Source: Pseudoalteromonas phenolica (GTDB lineage Bacteria > Pseudomonadota > Gammaproteobacteria > Enterobacterales > Alteromonadaceae). Taken from it: DNA of 64,000 bases. Below, piece after piece: positions 44,898 to 54,868 of the stretch (position 1 is its first letter; each line of letters opens with the position of its first letter). Location: positions 248,001 to 312,000 of the forward strand of contig NZ_PPSW01000006.1 of the NCBI RefSeq assembly GCF_005876835.1. Reading direction: 5' to 3'. A model generated the notes under the pieces. It was not told where the DNA came from, searched no databases, and saw only the letters and a list, made by a program, of their open reading frames with translations. The position numbers and the translations under genes are program-made.

Positions 44898-45601
44898 TAC
44901 TGTTTAATTAAATAAGTAACGAAAACTTCTGAAGAAATAACAATATCAGAGACATTATACGCCTGACTACGAGCTTGCCCCGTCTCAATCATCGTCTGTC
45001 TTGCATACGGTGTTGGCATAGATGGCGCATTTGCAAAATTTACAGAATAAACTCGGTCTAATTTCGCATCGAATGCGGTGGCAAGTTCTTTAGCTTCAGA
45101 TTTAGCGTCTTTGATAGCCAATTTTTTTAGATTATCTTGCACTTCATCTGCCTTTGAATAAGAAAACTGCGTAAAACCAATTTCATTGACGCCGGCTTCA
45201 ACAAGCTGTTGTAAAAATTGCGCATATTTATCGACGTCTGTCAGCTTTATCTCAACATTACGTGTTACCTGAAAAGTCGTAAACTCTTGCTTTTGCGTGC
45301 CTCGGTTGTATTCATGTTGGCGATAAATATTAAGTTGAGATGCATCAATGTTGTTTTTACTGACATTAAAATTATTGGCGACTTTAATAACTCGCGCGAT
45401 CACACTATCAACTTCATCTTTTGCTTTATTGATGTTTTTATCGGACTGAGAAATTGCAACACTTAAAACAACTTGATCTGGCTGAACAAGCTGCTCTGCG
45501 TACCCTGTTACGCTTAAATGTGGACTGGTTGGCTCCGCATAAGCGTAATTAAAACTTGAAGATAAAAGTAAAGACGACACGGCTAGTAATTTTTTAAACA
45601 T
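44897..45601 (-). CDS. SIMPL-domain (DUF541) periplasmic protein
   Basis: A 234-residue exported protein with signal peptide ending AYA-EP. The mature part is a SIMPL domain (LSVTGYAEQLVQPDQVVLSVAI; IGFTQFSYSKADEVQ; AIKDAKSEAKELATAF). Relatives include the YggE stress-linked protein and BP26. The exact role is unknown. It is a single gene whose 3' end is set by the repeat at 44698-44897. Confidence 0.88.
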   Translation of the reverse strand: MFKKLLAVSSLLLSSSFNYAYAEPTSPHLSVTGYAEQLVQPDQVVLSVAISQSDKNINKAKDEVDSVIARVIKVANNFNVSKNNIDASQLNIYRQHEYNRGTQKQEFTTFQVTRNVEIKLTDVDKYAQFLQQLVEAGVNEIGFTQFSYSKADEVQDNLKKLAIKDAKSEAKELATAFDAKLDRVYSVNFANAPSMPTPYARQTMIETGQARSQAYNVSDIVISSEVFVTYLIKQ

Positions 45602-45691
45602 ACCTGCTCCATTTCTAGGTATTAAGCCAATATAAGCGACAAACCGCCTAATTTGACCAAAGATGCGCTATTAAAGTAAAAACTTGATTAA

Positions 45692-46504
45692 TTATGGCTG
45701 AATAGAAAAGGCAATTTTTAAAGAGTCGCTGATAAAATCACGCTCATGAGGTGAAAATAAGTCTCTATGCGCTTCAATTATCAACTCTTGAACCTCTGAT
45801 TCGGCCATTTTTTTATTAAATAAATTAATCGCTTGTTTTCCTTGCGGTGTTTTTGCACAAGCAATATAACCAAATACACTCGGCGCTTGATCAATTATGC
45901 GATGAAAACTAATTTTATTTTCGCCGATCACCTCTGCATACTCGCTTATTATGACTGACGTATATTCAATCATGCCGTCAAAGCGACCTTGCATGAGCAT
46001 TTTGCGAAGACGCTTCGCGCTTTCTTCTCCTTCATTTACAACAAATAGCTGTGGATGGGACTTAATAAAATCATCAATGTTTTTTCCGTAACTTCGGCCT
46101 TTCGTTATCCCTATTTTAAAATCTGTTTTTACCAAATCGTTTAAAGAAACGTCAGCAGAAACCCCTCTTTTATCTCTTAAAACTAGTCTATTCGCGGGAA
46201 ATGCTGTAAGCGGTCTGACAGAGAAATAAGCTAAGGTTTCACGTTTTGGGTTTTTAACTTTGTTATACAAGCATGTATTTGGATACATACTCAAGGTTCG
46301 CCACTCGCGAATGCGACTTGCGGGCATAAAATCTATTTCTAACTGTGGATATAGTCTTTTTGAAATATCAATTAATAAACGTGTAACCATATCGGCACTG
46401 CTGTTAGGACTCGGTACATAGTCAGAAGCGATATTCACTTTTAATGGCGCACCATAAAGTCCGATACTGACTAGTCCTAACAAGAACACTAGCGCATACT
46501 TCAT
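45692..46504 (-). CDS. Periplasmic solute-binding-like protein (SBP_bac_3 type)
   Basis: A 270-residue exported protein (signal peptide YALVFLLGLVSIGLYGAP). The mature N-terminus LKVNIASDYVPSPNSSADMV and the pattern PASRIREWRTL ... FKIGITKGRSYGKNIDDF follow the amino-acid-binding fold. No permease gene is adjacent. It is the second orphan binding protein in the window (see 40156). The role is unknown. Confidence 0.7.
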   Translation of the reverse strand: MKYALVFLLGLVSIGLYGAPLKVNIASDYVPSPNSSADMVTRLLIDISKRLYPQLEIDFMPASRIREWRTLSMYPNTCLYNKVKNPKRETLAYFSVRPLTAFPANRLVLRDKRGVSADVSLNDLVKTDFKIGITKGRSYGKNIDDFIKSHPQLFVVNEGEESAKRLRKMLMQGRFDGMIEYTSVIISEYAEVIGENKISFHRIIDQAPSVFGYIACAKTPQGKQAINLFNKKMAESEVQELIIEAHRDLFSPHERDFISDSLKIAFSIQP

Positions 46505-46566
46505 AAACTTACCTCACCACATAGTTAAGGTAAGTATAGAAGCTTGGTGAAATTAGACATAAAAAA

Positions 46567-46586
46567 AGCCAGCAAAGTTGCTGGCT
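46567..46586 (-). terminator. Rho-independent terminator downstream of maeA
   Basis: AGCCAGCAA and TTGCTGGCT form a 9-bp stem with a 2-base spacer. Read on the minus strand it is followed by seven T. It lies beyond repeat copy 2, so the maeA transcript would contain the repeat before ending here. Confidence 0.8.
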
Positions 46587-46592
46587 CTTTTT

Positions 46593-46744
46593 ATACCAAT
46601 CCTCTTAATTAAGTGATCTATTTTGAGGCAAGGAAAACTTGTCGATAACGAGGCGAAAATTTTGCTATTTAGTTGTTCTAAATAAGAATTTTTCAACGAA
46701 GTTAGCGTCAGTTTTAGTCCCTCAAAATGATTGAGGATTGGTAT
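46593..46744. repeat. ATACCAAT-ended interspersed repeat, copy 2 (152 bp)
   Basis: Ends ATACCAATCCTC and GAGGATTGGTAT are perfect 12-base inverted repeats. The interior is near-identical to copy 1 (for example CTATTTAGTTGTTCTAAATA and TTAGTCCCTCAAAATGATTG in both). It lies 18 bases past the maeA stop. This appears to be the shorter basic form. Confidence 0.85.
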
Positions 46745-46762
46745 TACATTACAAGTTAAGTA

Positions 46763-48457
46763 TTAAATACTACAACGCTTGTAATTGCGGTACTCAGGGT
46801 ACCAGTAATTTTTCTCGATTGCTTTAAGGATAGCTTCATCAGACATTTCTAATGCGACACCTTCTTCCATCGCTTTTTTCGCAACAGCAAAGGCAATCTT
46901 CTTGCTTAACGGCTCAATCTCCACCAGCGCAGGTAATAGGCTGCCTTTACCTGTATTTGCACGAGGTGAAGCTTCAGCAAGCATTTCACTTGATACCATC
47001 AACATAGCATCAGTGATGCGCTTGGCTTTAGCTGCAATGACACCTAAACCGATACCTGGGAAGATATAGCTATTGTTACACTGAGGAATAATGAACTTTT
47101 CGCCGTTATATTCCACTTCACCAAATGGGCTACCAGTTGCAACAATCGCTTGGCCATTCGTCCACTCAATCACATCTTTTGGATGTGCTTCAACTTGGCG
47201 TGAAGGATTACTTAGAGGGAAGATAATTGGCTGCTCACATCCTGAATGCATCGCTTTAATCACTTGCTCAGTGAACAAACCAGGCTGACCAGAAACACCA
47301 ATTAAAATGTCTGGTTTCGCACAGTGCATTACATCTAATAAAGACGCAAAGTCACCGCTATATTGCCAATCAGTTAACGCATCTTTTTGTTGCACAAGCG
47401 CAGCTTGGAAATCACGTAGCCCTTCCATACCTTCAGTAAGTAGACCGAATCTGTCAACCATGTACACTTGGCTACGCGCTTGCTCATCTGAAATGCCTTC
47501 AGATACCATTTGACTGATGATCTGCTCAGCAATACCACAACCCGCAGAGCCTGCACCAACAAAAACAACTTTTTGTTCGCTCAGTTTTACGTCTTTAACA
47601 CGGCAAGCAGCAAGTAAAGAGCCTACAGTAACCGCCGCAGTACCTTGAATATCATCATTAAAGCTACAAATCGTATCTTTATAACGCTTAAGTAAAGGCA
47701 TTGCATTTGGTTGTGCAAAATCTTCGAATTGAAGAAGTACGTTTGGCCAACGACGTTTAACCGCTTTAATGAACAAATCTAAAAACTCGTCATATTGCTC
47801 TTGGTTGATACGCTTATGACGTGCGCCCATATACATAGGATCGGCAAGTAACTTCTCGTTATTAGTACCCACATCAAGCATAACAGGTAACGTGTATGCA
47901 GGGCTAATACCGCCACATACGGTGTATAGAGACAGTTTACCGATTGGAATACCCATACCACCGATGCCTTGGTCACCTAAGCCAAGAATACGTTCACCGT
48001 CAGTAACAACAATAACTTTTACTTTGCCCTTTGTCGCATTACGTAAAATATCATCGATGTTGTGACGCTCTTCATATGAAATGAATAGACCGCGAGAGCT
48101 ACGATAAATATCAGAGAATTTTTCACATGCATCACCTACCGTAGGCGTATAAATAATCGGCATCATTTCTTCTAAATGATCACGGACTAAACGGTAGTAA
48201 AGAGTTTCATTGTTATCTTGAATTGCGCGCAGATAAATGTGTTTATTTAAGTTATCTCTGAATGAAGAGTACTGCTGATAACAACGCTCTACTTGCTCTT
48301 CAATGGTTTCGAAACGAGGAGGCAATAAACCATTTAGATTAAAGTTCTCACGCTCTGATTGACTAAATGCACTACCTTTGTTTAATAAAGGCGTTTCTAA
48401 CAGGTTAGGACCTGAGTAAGGAATGTATAGATAATTTGGATCGGTTTGTTTAGTCAT
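46763..48457 (-). CDS. maeA: NAD-dependent malic enzyme
   Basis: A 564-residue malic enzyme of the large SfcA/MaeA type. The malic signature ([18 protein letters not shown]), [19 protein letters not shown] and the NAD-binding [13 protein letters not shown] are present. It decarboxylates malate to pyruvate with reduction of NAD. The catalytic Tyr/Lys regions are intact and the length is normal. It is a single gene with its own terminator. Confidence 0.95.
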   Translation of the reverse strand: MTKQTDPNYLYIPYSGPNLLETPLLNKGSAFSQSERENFNLNGLLPPRFETIEEQVERCYQQYSSFRDNLNKHIYLRAIQDNNETLYYRLVRDHLEEMMPIIYTPTVGDACEKFSDIYRSSRGLFISYEERHNIDDILRNATKGKVKVIVVTDGERILGLGDQGIGGMGIPIGKLSLYTVCGGISPAYTLPVMLDVGTNNEKLLADPMYMGARHKRINQEQYDEFLDLFIKAVKRRWPNVLLQFEDFAQPNAMPLLKRYKDTICSFNDDIQGTAAVTVGSLLAACRVKDVKLSEQKVVFVGAGSAGCGIAEQIISQMVSEGISDEQARSQVYMVDRFGLLTEGMEGLRDFQAALVQQKDALTDWQYSGDFASLLDVMHCAKPDILIGVSGQPGLFTEQVIKAMHSGCEQPIIFPLSNPSRQVEAHPKDVIEWTNGQAIVATGSPFGEVEYNGEKFIIPQCNNSYIFPGIGLGVIAAKAKRITDAMLMVSSEMLAEASPRANTGKGSLLPALVEIEPLSKKIAFAVAKKAMEEGVALEMSDEAILKAIEKNYWYPEYRNYKRCSI

Positions 48458-48543
48458 ATTTACTTGTAATGATACGTCTGGCTGATTTTATTATTACTTA
48501 GCTGTGAATAGGCAAGAAAGCAAAAAATTGCTTATAAATAAAA

Positions 48544-48580
48544 AAGGCGCTTTAACACAACGAAATAATTAAAGAGCCTT
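48544..48580 (-). terminator. Rho-independent terminator downstream of ggt
   Basis: AAGGCGCTTTAA and TTAAAGAGCCTT pair with one mismatch; on the minus strand a T-rich run follows. It ends the ggt transcript ahead of maeA. Confidence 0.7.
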
Positions 48581-48623
48581 GCAGTATATCTTAAAAATAC
48601 CACTAAACCTATGAGTTTAGCCG

Positions 48624-50393
48624 TCATTCACCGAGCACAATGCCCTCTCGTCGAGGATCTGCGCCACCTACGAGCTGACCTCCGACCAGTTCAATACCAT
48701 GTAAACCTGAATTCAAATCTCGAATAAAAACTTTATGTCCTAAACTTTCAAAATAGGCTTGGTGCTTTTCAAGGTCAGTACCATTTTCTAAAGTCGTTAC
48801 TTTGTTACGGTTAGTTATCTTTGGTAGATTGATGGCAGACTGAATATCTAACTGCCAATCTAGTACGCCTATGACTGTTTGCGCAACATAGTTAATAATA
48901 CGACTTCCTCCCGGAGAGCCAACAACTAAACGCAGACTGCCATCTTTGTTGAACACCATAACCGGCGACATAGAGCTACGTGGACGTTTATTTGCTTCAA
49001 CGCGATTGGCGCGTAATTGACCATTCTTCTTCGGAGTAAGCGCAAAGTCGGTTAACTGGTTATTTAACAAATAGCCGTCAACCATAACCGTCGAACCAAA
49101 AGCCATTTCGATAGAGCTGGTCATAGACACCGCATTGCCCGTTTGGTCTACAATTGAAACATGGGTCGTTGAAGGCAGCTCATAGCTGTTATCAGCAGCA
49201 TAACTAAGCGTTCCGTTTAGCGGTTTACCAACAGGCACTTTATGGTTATCTGTGTCTGAAATCAGCTTTGCACGTTCAGCTAAGTATTCATCATCAAGTA
49301 ATGCATCGGTTGGCACAGTGACAAAGTCAGGATCAGCCATATAATGGTTTCTGTCAGCAAATGCCAAACGCGAAGCTTGGGTGAATAAGTGCAATGCTTT
49401 AGGGTCATTAGGCTGATATTGGCTTAACTTTTTACCTTCGAGTAATTTCAAAATTTGTAGTACAGCAACACCACCACTACTCGGTGGTGCCATAGAGCAC
49501 ACTTTATGAGCATGATAAGACGTACAGATAGCGTCTCGATGTTTACTTTGGTATTTTTCTAGGTCTGATAAAGACAATAACCCAGGTGCAATTTCAGCGT
49601 TTTGCACTGCATCAACCATATTTTTTGCATGTTGGCCTGTGTAAAAGGCAGAAATACCCTGCTCAGATATATTCTTATATAATGTAGCCAATTTAGGGTT
49701 TTTACGAATACTGCCCACAGCTAAAGGTTGATCATCAGGGTAAAAATAGGCTTTCGCTTCGGGTAAACGGGTAAGACCCGGATTAAACTTTTTAGACAAC
49801 AACATATTCAATCGTGGTGAAACTACAAACCCTTGCTCTGCTAATTGAATTGCAGGCTCAAATAAGTCGGCCCAAGCCAATTTGCCATGTTCTTTGTGTG
49901 CTTTATCAAAAGCATGCAGAATACCAGGTACACCCACCGAGCGCCCACCTACAACGGCCTTAATCCAAGGTACAGCTTTGCCATTTTCGTCTAAGAATAA
50001 ACCTGAGGTTGCTTTAGTTGGCGCTGTTTCTCGGCCATCTAACGTTGTTAGTGCATTTTCACTTTTATCGTAATGCAAAATAAAAGCACCGCCACCAATA
50101 CCTGAAGATTGCGGTTCAACTAAGGTTAAAACCAATTGCGTGGCAATTGCCGCATCAATTGCACTGCCGCCCATGTCGAGCATTAATTTACCCGCTTTAA
50201 CAGCGTAAGGGTTTGCAGCCGCAATCATATAATTATCGGCGATTTGCTTTTGCTTCTTTGTAAAACCAGTGGCTGCTTCTGGCTCCCTTATTTCTTGTTT
50301 TGGTGAGATTTGGCTAGAGCAGGCACTTAATAGAGCCAATGAACAAAGCGATAACGCAAAAGGCAGAGATTTGAATGTCATAGTTGTTGTCAT
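48624..50393 (-). CDS. ggt: Gamma-glutamyltransferase, predicted lipoprotein
   Basis: A 589-residue Ntn hydrolase. The signal ends in a lipobox (LALLSACSS), so it is probably membrane-anchored, unlike soluble E. coli Ggt. The autoprocessing site is LPST-THVSIVD, where the first Thr of TTH becomes the nucleophile of the small subunit. PPSSGGVAVLQIL and SPGGSRIINYV are family motifs. It hydrolyses or transfers the glutamyl group of glutathione in the periplasm. Confidence 0.94.
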   Translation of the reverse strand: MTTTMTFKSLPFALSLCSLALLSACSSQISPKQEIREPEAATGFTKKQKQIADNYMIAAANPYAVKAGKLMLDMGGSAIDAAIATQLVLTLVEPQSSGIGGGAFILHYDKSENALTTLDGRETAPTKATSGLFLDENGKAVPWIKAVVGGRSVGVPGILHAFDKAHKEHGKLAWADLFEPAIQLAEQGFVVSPRLNMLLSKKFNPGLTRLPEAKAYFYPDDQPLAVGSIRKNPKLATLYKNISEQGISAFYTGQHAKNMVDAVQNAEIAPGLLSLSDLEKYQSKHRDAICTSYHAHKVCSMAPPSSGGVAVLQILKLLEGKKLSQYQPNDPKALHLFTQASRLAFADRNHYMADPDFVTVPTDALLDDEYLAERAKLISDTDNHKVPVGKPLNGTLSYAADNSYELPSTTHVSIVDQTGNAVSMTSSIEMAFGSTVMVDGYLLNNQLTDFALTPKKNGQLRANRVEANKRPRSSMSPVMVFNKDGSLRLVVGSPGGSRIINYVAQTVIGVLDWQLDIQSAINLPKITNRNKVTTLENGTDLEKHQAYFESLGHKVFIRDLNSGLHGIELVGGQLVGGADPRREGIVLGE

Positions 50394-50468
50394 TAATTTT
50401 CAAGTTCTGGTTTGCATGATAAGAGTAAACGGGCAAAATATGCAAAAAATAAAAAAGAATTTTGATCG

Positions 50469-51065
50469 ATGATCCAATTGCCACTAGATAAAAAATACAT
50501 ACTGCCTCCCATCATGCTTTCATTATTAAGCTTTACCTTAATGATCTTAAATACCAATGACTTACTAGAGTTTCATCGAGATAAAATCGCAGCAGGTGAA
50601 ATCTGGCGCATCTTTACAGGCCAATTTGTACACGCGAACCCAACACACTTACTACTTAACATTGTTGGTATTGGTTTCATATGGCTATTACACGCAGAAC
50701 ATAGATCACAAAGCCAATACTACCTTCATACCGCTTTCTTAGCTTTATGGACTGGATTGGGCATTTGGCTATTTGTACCTGATATAAAAGTCTACACTGG
50801 ACTAAGTGGTCTGTTACATGGCGTAATCGTTTGGGGCGCACTTAAAGACATTCAAGTTGGTATGCGTTCAGGCATTCTCTTGTTCGTTGGTATTTGGGCT
50901 AAACTCGCTTGGGAACAATGGGCTGGACCAAGCGCAGACGTCGGAGAATTGATCCAATCACGCGTCGCCATTGAAGCACATTTAATTGGTGCCATTGGCG
51001 GACTGGTGATGGGATTAGGGTTAATTAAAAACAAATTAAAAAACAAGTCAGAAAAAAAAGACTAA
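50469..51065 (+). CDS. rrtA: Rhombosortase (rhomboid-family GlyGly-CTERM protease)
   Basis: A 198-residue protein with about six membrane helices and the rhomboid dyad: Ser in YTGLSGLLHGVI and His in IEAHLIGAIGG. The short length and motifs GEIWRIFTGQFVHANPTHLL and GLSGLLHG fit the rhombosortase subfamily rather than GlpG. Rhombosortases process proteins with C-terminal GlyGly-CTERM tails, often secreted by type II systems. No protein with such a tail occurs in this window. It starts 76 bases from divergent ggt. Confidence 0.82.
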   Translation: MIQLPLDKKYILPPIMLSLLSFTLMILNTNDLLEFHRDKIAAGEIWRIFTGQFVHANPTHLLLNIVGIGFIWLLHAEHRSQSQYYLHTAFLALWTGLGIWLFVPDIKVYTGLSGLLHGVIVWGALKDIQVGMRSGILLFVGIWAKLAWEQWAGPSADVGELIQSRVAIEAHLIGAIGGLVMGLGLIKNKLKNKSEKKD

Positions 51066-51078
51066 ATAATTAAATATT

Positions 51079-51108
51079 AAAAAGGCCATAGAGTGATATG
51101 GCCTTTTT
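51079..51108. terminator. Bidirectional rho-independent terminator
   Basis: AAAAAGGCCATA and TATGGCCTTTTT form a perfect 12-bp stem with a GAGTGA loop between the convergent rhombosortase gene and the esterase remnant. Confidence 0.9.
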
Positions 51109-51123
51109 AAATGAATAGACTCA

Positions 51124-51953
51124 CTAATCGATAAGTAATGTTCTCATCGCGTCATCCATTGCGTGTTTGACTACTGGGATATGATCAACATCATAGTCTA
51201 GTTTAACGATTTCGAGCTCTTTAAATTGCTCATATTCCAGCATCTCTTGAAACCAATCTACATATCGTCCATTACTTACTTTGCCTCTAGCTGCAATCAA
51301 AATGGCTTTGCTTTTTAAACGACGGTCAAGCACACCTCTGTCAGAAACAAGTAAAGGCGTAATTTCTGTATGTGCCCAAAAACCACCATCGAACGAAACG
51401 TGCGCGCTGAAAAACGGATCTTGAGGGTCATCCATTAACATGGCTAAACCTGCAAACAAACCGGTATAAGAGTGTCCAACTATGCTGCGTTTAGATTGAT
51501 TTATTGGATAATTCGACTCTAATTTTGGCGCTAACTCATTAACAATGAAATTAAAGTAATCTTGCGCTAAGGGCCATTGAGCGTAATCCTCGCGGTGCTT
51601 GTAGCTAGCATCGACAAAGTTTTCAATGCCAACAATAATCGCTTCAATTTCAAGTTCGTCTAAGCTATCTGCTACTTTACTAAAATGCCACTCTGCGTCT
51701 AAAACATATATTACAGTGTAAGTTTTATTTGCACTTATGTTTTTGGCAAATATAGCTGAATTGGGTAAGTTACACCTGTAAATGTAGATGAAACAGGCTT
51801 AAGTATTGAACGCTCCCCAACTTGGAAAGGCTGAAATGTCTGAGTACTTGGTTTTTCTGAACTGTCAGAACCAGTGCCTCCACATCCAATAAGAATCAAT
51901 AAAGAAAAACATAAAATCAGCTTATAGAATGTTTTGAAAGAATAAGAAAACAA
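51124..51953 (-). pseudogene. Frameshifted lipoprotein alpha/beta-hydrolase (esterase-like)
   Basis: Two minus-strand reading frames together give one esterase. The first, from 51953, has a lipoprotein signal (LLILIGCGG) and runs to TGVTYPIQLYLPK, then meets a stop. Shifting one base at the run of five T at 51740-51744 continues it as NISANKTYTVIYVLDAEW, through the nucleophile motif IVGHSYTGLFAG, to the end at 51124. The joined protein would be about 276 residues, like the IroE/Fes-type putative esterases. A single missing base explains the break: either a true frameshift mutation, phase variation in the short run, or a sequence error. Confidence 0.78.
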
Positions 51954-52034
51954 ATCAAAAACCTTATTAGTTTAAAAGAATAAAGTAGCAAAGAGTCACT
52001 TTGTGCGCTAATACGTAAATAAGCAAATTGAATG

Positions 52035-52067
52035 AAAAACGCCAGAGTCCAAATCTCTGGCGTTTTT
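52035..52067. terminator. Rho-independent terminator
   Basis: AAAAACGCCAGAG and CTCTGGCGTTTTT form a perfect 13-bp stem with a 7-base loop, 23 bases after the stop of the minus-strand S9 peptidase gene. Confidence 0.92.
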
Positions 52068-52089
52068 GTAAATCACTAAAGAAAAGTTG

Positions 52090-53991
52090 TTATAGTGTTT
52101 CTTCTAACCACTTAAAGAACTCACGCTGCCACACAATACCGTTTTGCGGTGTCAGTACCCAATGGTTTTCTTCTGGGAATAGTAAGAAACGACTCTTTAA
52201 ACCACGTAACTTAGCAGCTTGGAATGCCGCAATACCTTGCTCAAGTGGTACACGGTAATCTTTTGCTCCATGGATAACAAACATCGGTGCATCCCATTTA
52301 TCAATGTGATTAATTGGGTTAAATTGACCGTACGCTTTGTTTGTAGATGCGTTATTTTCCCAATAAGCACCGCCAAGCTCGTTATTGACGAAGAACAGCT
52401 CTTCAGTTGTACCGTACATGCTGCGTAAGTCGAAAATACCACAGTGTGCAATAAAGGTTTTGAATCGGCCTTCATGGTTGCCTGCTAAATAAAACGCAGA
52501 GTAACCGCCGTAACTCGCACCTACAGCACCAATTCGAGACTTATCAACGTAAGACTCTTTCGCAACATCATCAATCGCTGCAAGGTAATCTTCCATTACC
52601 TGACCGCCCCAATCGTTACTGATGTCTCTGTTCCATTGTTCACCATGACCTGGCATACCACGACGGTTAGGTGCAACAACGATATAGCCCTGAGAAGCCA
52701 TTACTTGGAAGTTCCAACGGAAAGAATAAAACTGTGAAAGTGCAGATTGTGGACCACCTTGTAAATAAAGAAGTGTTGGATACTTTTTCTTCTTATCAAA
52801 GTTCGGCGGGTAAATCACCCAAGTCAGCATGTCTTGGCCATCTGTTGTTTTAACCATACGCTTTTCAACGTTTGGTAAATCAAGACCCGCATAGAAAGCG
52901 TCGTTCTCTTTGGTGAGAGCTGTTAGTTTTTTGCTGCGAAGGTCAAAACGATAAATCTCACGCGCTGCATTCATGCTATTACGTGTAACGACGAGTTTGT
53001 CTTTTAGCACAGCAACAATGCCATTTACGTCAAAGTGACCTTTAGTCAGTTGTTTAATTTTTGGTTGTGCTTTGGTTTTAGTATTCACAGCAACTTGGAA
53101 AAGTTGAACTGTGCCATCGATTGGCGCAATAAAGTAAATGCTTTTACCATCATGACTCCACTTAAAACTATTTACTGTGCCATCCCAGTGCTCAGTTAAG
53201 TTAAGTTCACGATTTTTGACTTTAACGATAATGTCGTTTTTATCAGCTTCGTTACCTGCTTCATCCATTTGTAGCCAAGCTAAATGACCTTTTGCAGAGA
53301 ACGCAGGATATTTATCGTAACCTAAGTTACTTTCAGTGATATTGGTCGTCTTTTTACTTTTCAAGTTATAACGATAAATATCAGTATTGGTGCTTTTTAC
53401 ATACTCTGTGCCTGTAAGCTTTTTACTTACATAGTAAATATTTTCACCTTTTGGGCCCCATGTATAATCAGCGACTCCACCAAACGGCGATGTTGGGCTA
53501 TCAAACGGCATGCCCTTCATGATATCGACTTTTTCTTCTGTCTTAAGATCTTGGTAGAACACATGCTTATATTTACCGTCTTTCCATGTATCCCAATGAC
53601 GGTAATTTAAATCATCGAACACATACGCATTGGCTTTACCCAGCTCACTGTGACGATCTGTTGCAAGAACATCTTCAAGCTGTACTTTTTTGTGGAAAAG
53701 TTTTTTAGTGCCATCAGGTGAAAGGCTTTTATCGATCACAACGCCTTGATAGTTTTCTAATAGTTGTGCATCACCCCCTTTCAAAGAAACCTGATAAACT
53801 TTGCTATCAAAACTATTTTTTTCAATGCTTGGTGTCGTAACTTTATAAATAACGTGGGTTTTGTCTTTATTAAGGCCTAAGGCACTGACTCTTTTTAGTT
53901 CCCACAACTTTTCTGGTGTCATCACCTCATTGGCAAAAGCGCCAACACTAAAAGCCAGTCCTAAGCTGACTGATACAATCGTTCGCATCAT
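52090..53991 (-). CDS. S9 family prolyl oligopeptidase-like peptidase
   Basis: A 633-residue exported peptidase (signal peptide VSVSLGLAFSVGAFA). Residues about 30-370 form a beta-propeller; residues 380-633 form the hydrolase. The triad is visible: Ser in GASYGGYSAFYLAG, Asp in HGAKDYRVPLE, His in PEENHWVLTP. It resembles dipeptidyl-peptidase/acylaminoacyl-peptidase types of the gammaproteobacterial periplasm. It ends in a strong terminator and probably stands alone. Confidence 0.93.
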   Translation of the reverse strand: MMRTIVSVSLGLAFSVGAFANEVMTPEKLWELKRVSALGLNKDKTHVIYKVTTPSIEKNSFDSKVYQVSLKGGDAQLLENYQGVVIDKSLSPDGTKKLFHKKVQLEDVLATDRHSELGKANAYVFDDLNYRHWDTWKDGKYKHVFYQDLKTEEKVDIMKGMPFDSPTSPFGGVADYTWGPKGENIYYVSKKLTGTEYVKSTNTDIYRYNLKSKKTTNITESNLGYDKYPAFSAKGHLAWLQMDEAGNEADKNDIIVKVKNRELNLTEHWDGTVNSFKWSHDGKSIYFIAPIDGTVQLFQVAVNTKTKAQPKIKQLTKGHFDVNGIVAVLKDKLVVTRNSMNAAREIYRFDLRSKKLTALTKENDAFYAGLDLPNVEKRMVKTTDGQDMLTWVIYPPNFDKKKKYPTLLYLQGGPQSALSQFYSFRWNFQVMASQGYIVVAPNRRGMPGHGEQWNRDISNDWGGQVMEDYLAAIDDVAKESYVDKSRIGAVGASYGGYSAFYLAGNHEGRFKTFIAHCGIFDLRSMYGTTEELFFVNNELGGAYWENNASTNKAYGQFNPINHIDKWDAPMFVIHGAKDYRVPLEQGIAAFQAAKLRGLKSRFLLFPEENHWVLTPQNGIVWQREFFKWLEETL

Positions 53992-54110
53992 CGCGAATGT
54001 CCTCCAAAAATAAATCGATGTAAGATTACATAATTAGAGGACGTGTGAATAGTAGATGAGATAATATAATGATTTATATTATTGAAGCATGTTTGTTTTG
54101 GAGGCTGAGT

Positions 54111-54764
54111 TTAAAAAGCCCACCCTAAGACTAAAGAAAAGTCGTTTATTTTATGAGAATAACTGACATCAGCTGCAAATGCTCCATGTTCGCTTTCTTT
54201 AATACTGAATTGCGAGTACTCAAAACCTATGTAAATACTATCTGAAACTACATATTCAGAGCCAACTGAAAAATATACGTCTCTTCCACTGTGGTTTTGT
54301 TCTTGAATATCATTTACAACTAACATAGCTGGCGAATACTGTTTATAACGCCAATTAGCTAAACCAACTCGTAAATTTACATTCAGTTTTGCATTAATAT
54401 TTACATGACTCTTAATACCAAATTTAAGCGCGTCTGTTTCGATTGGTAATTTAACAGCGATAGATTCGAAGCTGTTGTCATTTATCAAATCAGAAGAGAT
54501 ATTTCGTGTGTACGAATGATCTGCCTCACCATAAAAATGTTTAGATAACTCAACCGAAAAATATTCCGAAATAGGTAGACCAAATCTAATACCGAAAGAA
54601 GAAGAGCTATTGCTAGAAGAGCGCTCATCCCCTAAATCAAAGTCTTGAGATGCGTGGAGCTTATTTGAAGAAGACCCGATTAAAAGCTCAGTCGTAAAAG
54701 AAGGAGTAGAAGACGCGTATGAATTTGATGCTAAGAAAACGAGTCCAAAAAGATATTTATTCAT
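54111..54764 (-). CDS. Outer-membrane beta-barrel protein
   Basis: A 217-residue protein with signal peptide (KYLFGLVFLASNSYA). It shows alternating aromatic/polar strands through the body and ends with the terminal Phe (LVLGWAF) that the Bam machinery recognises. It fits the eight-stranded OmpA-TM/OmpW-like porin family. I start at the ATG at 54764, directly before the signal peptide, rather than 48 bases upstream. The function is unknown. Confidence 0.72.
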   Translation of the reverse strand: MNKYLFGLVFLASNSYASSTPSFTTELLIGSSSNKLHASQDFDLGDERSSSNSSSSFGIRFGLPISEYFSVELSKHFYGEADHSYTRNISSDLINDNSFESIAVKLPIETDALKFGIKSHVNINAKLNVNLRVGLANWRYKQYSPAMLVVNDIQEQNHSGRDVYFSVGSEYVVSDSIYIGFEYSQFSIKESEHGAFAADVSYSHKINDFSLVLGWAF

Positions 54765-54868
54765 TACAGCCTTAAAAGATATAAATTGGCCGATAATGAT
54801 AACACTCAGCATACAAATGATTGAAAGACTACATAAAAATATTCAACTTTATGTAGTCTTATTAAGAT

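Noticed and set aside
51735-51953. Stand-alone 72-residue lipoprotein
   Set aside because: Its sequence continues in another frame as a complete esterase after a one-base shift, so it is the front of a broken gene.
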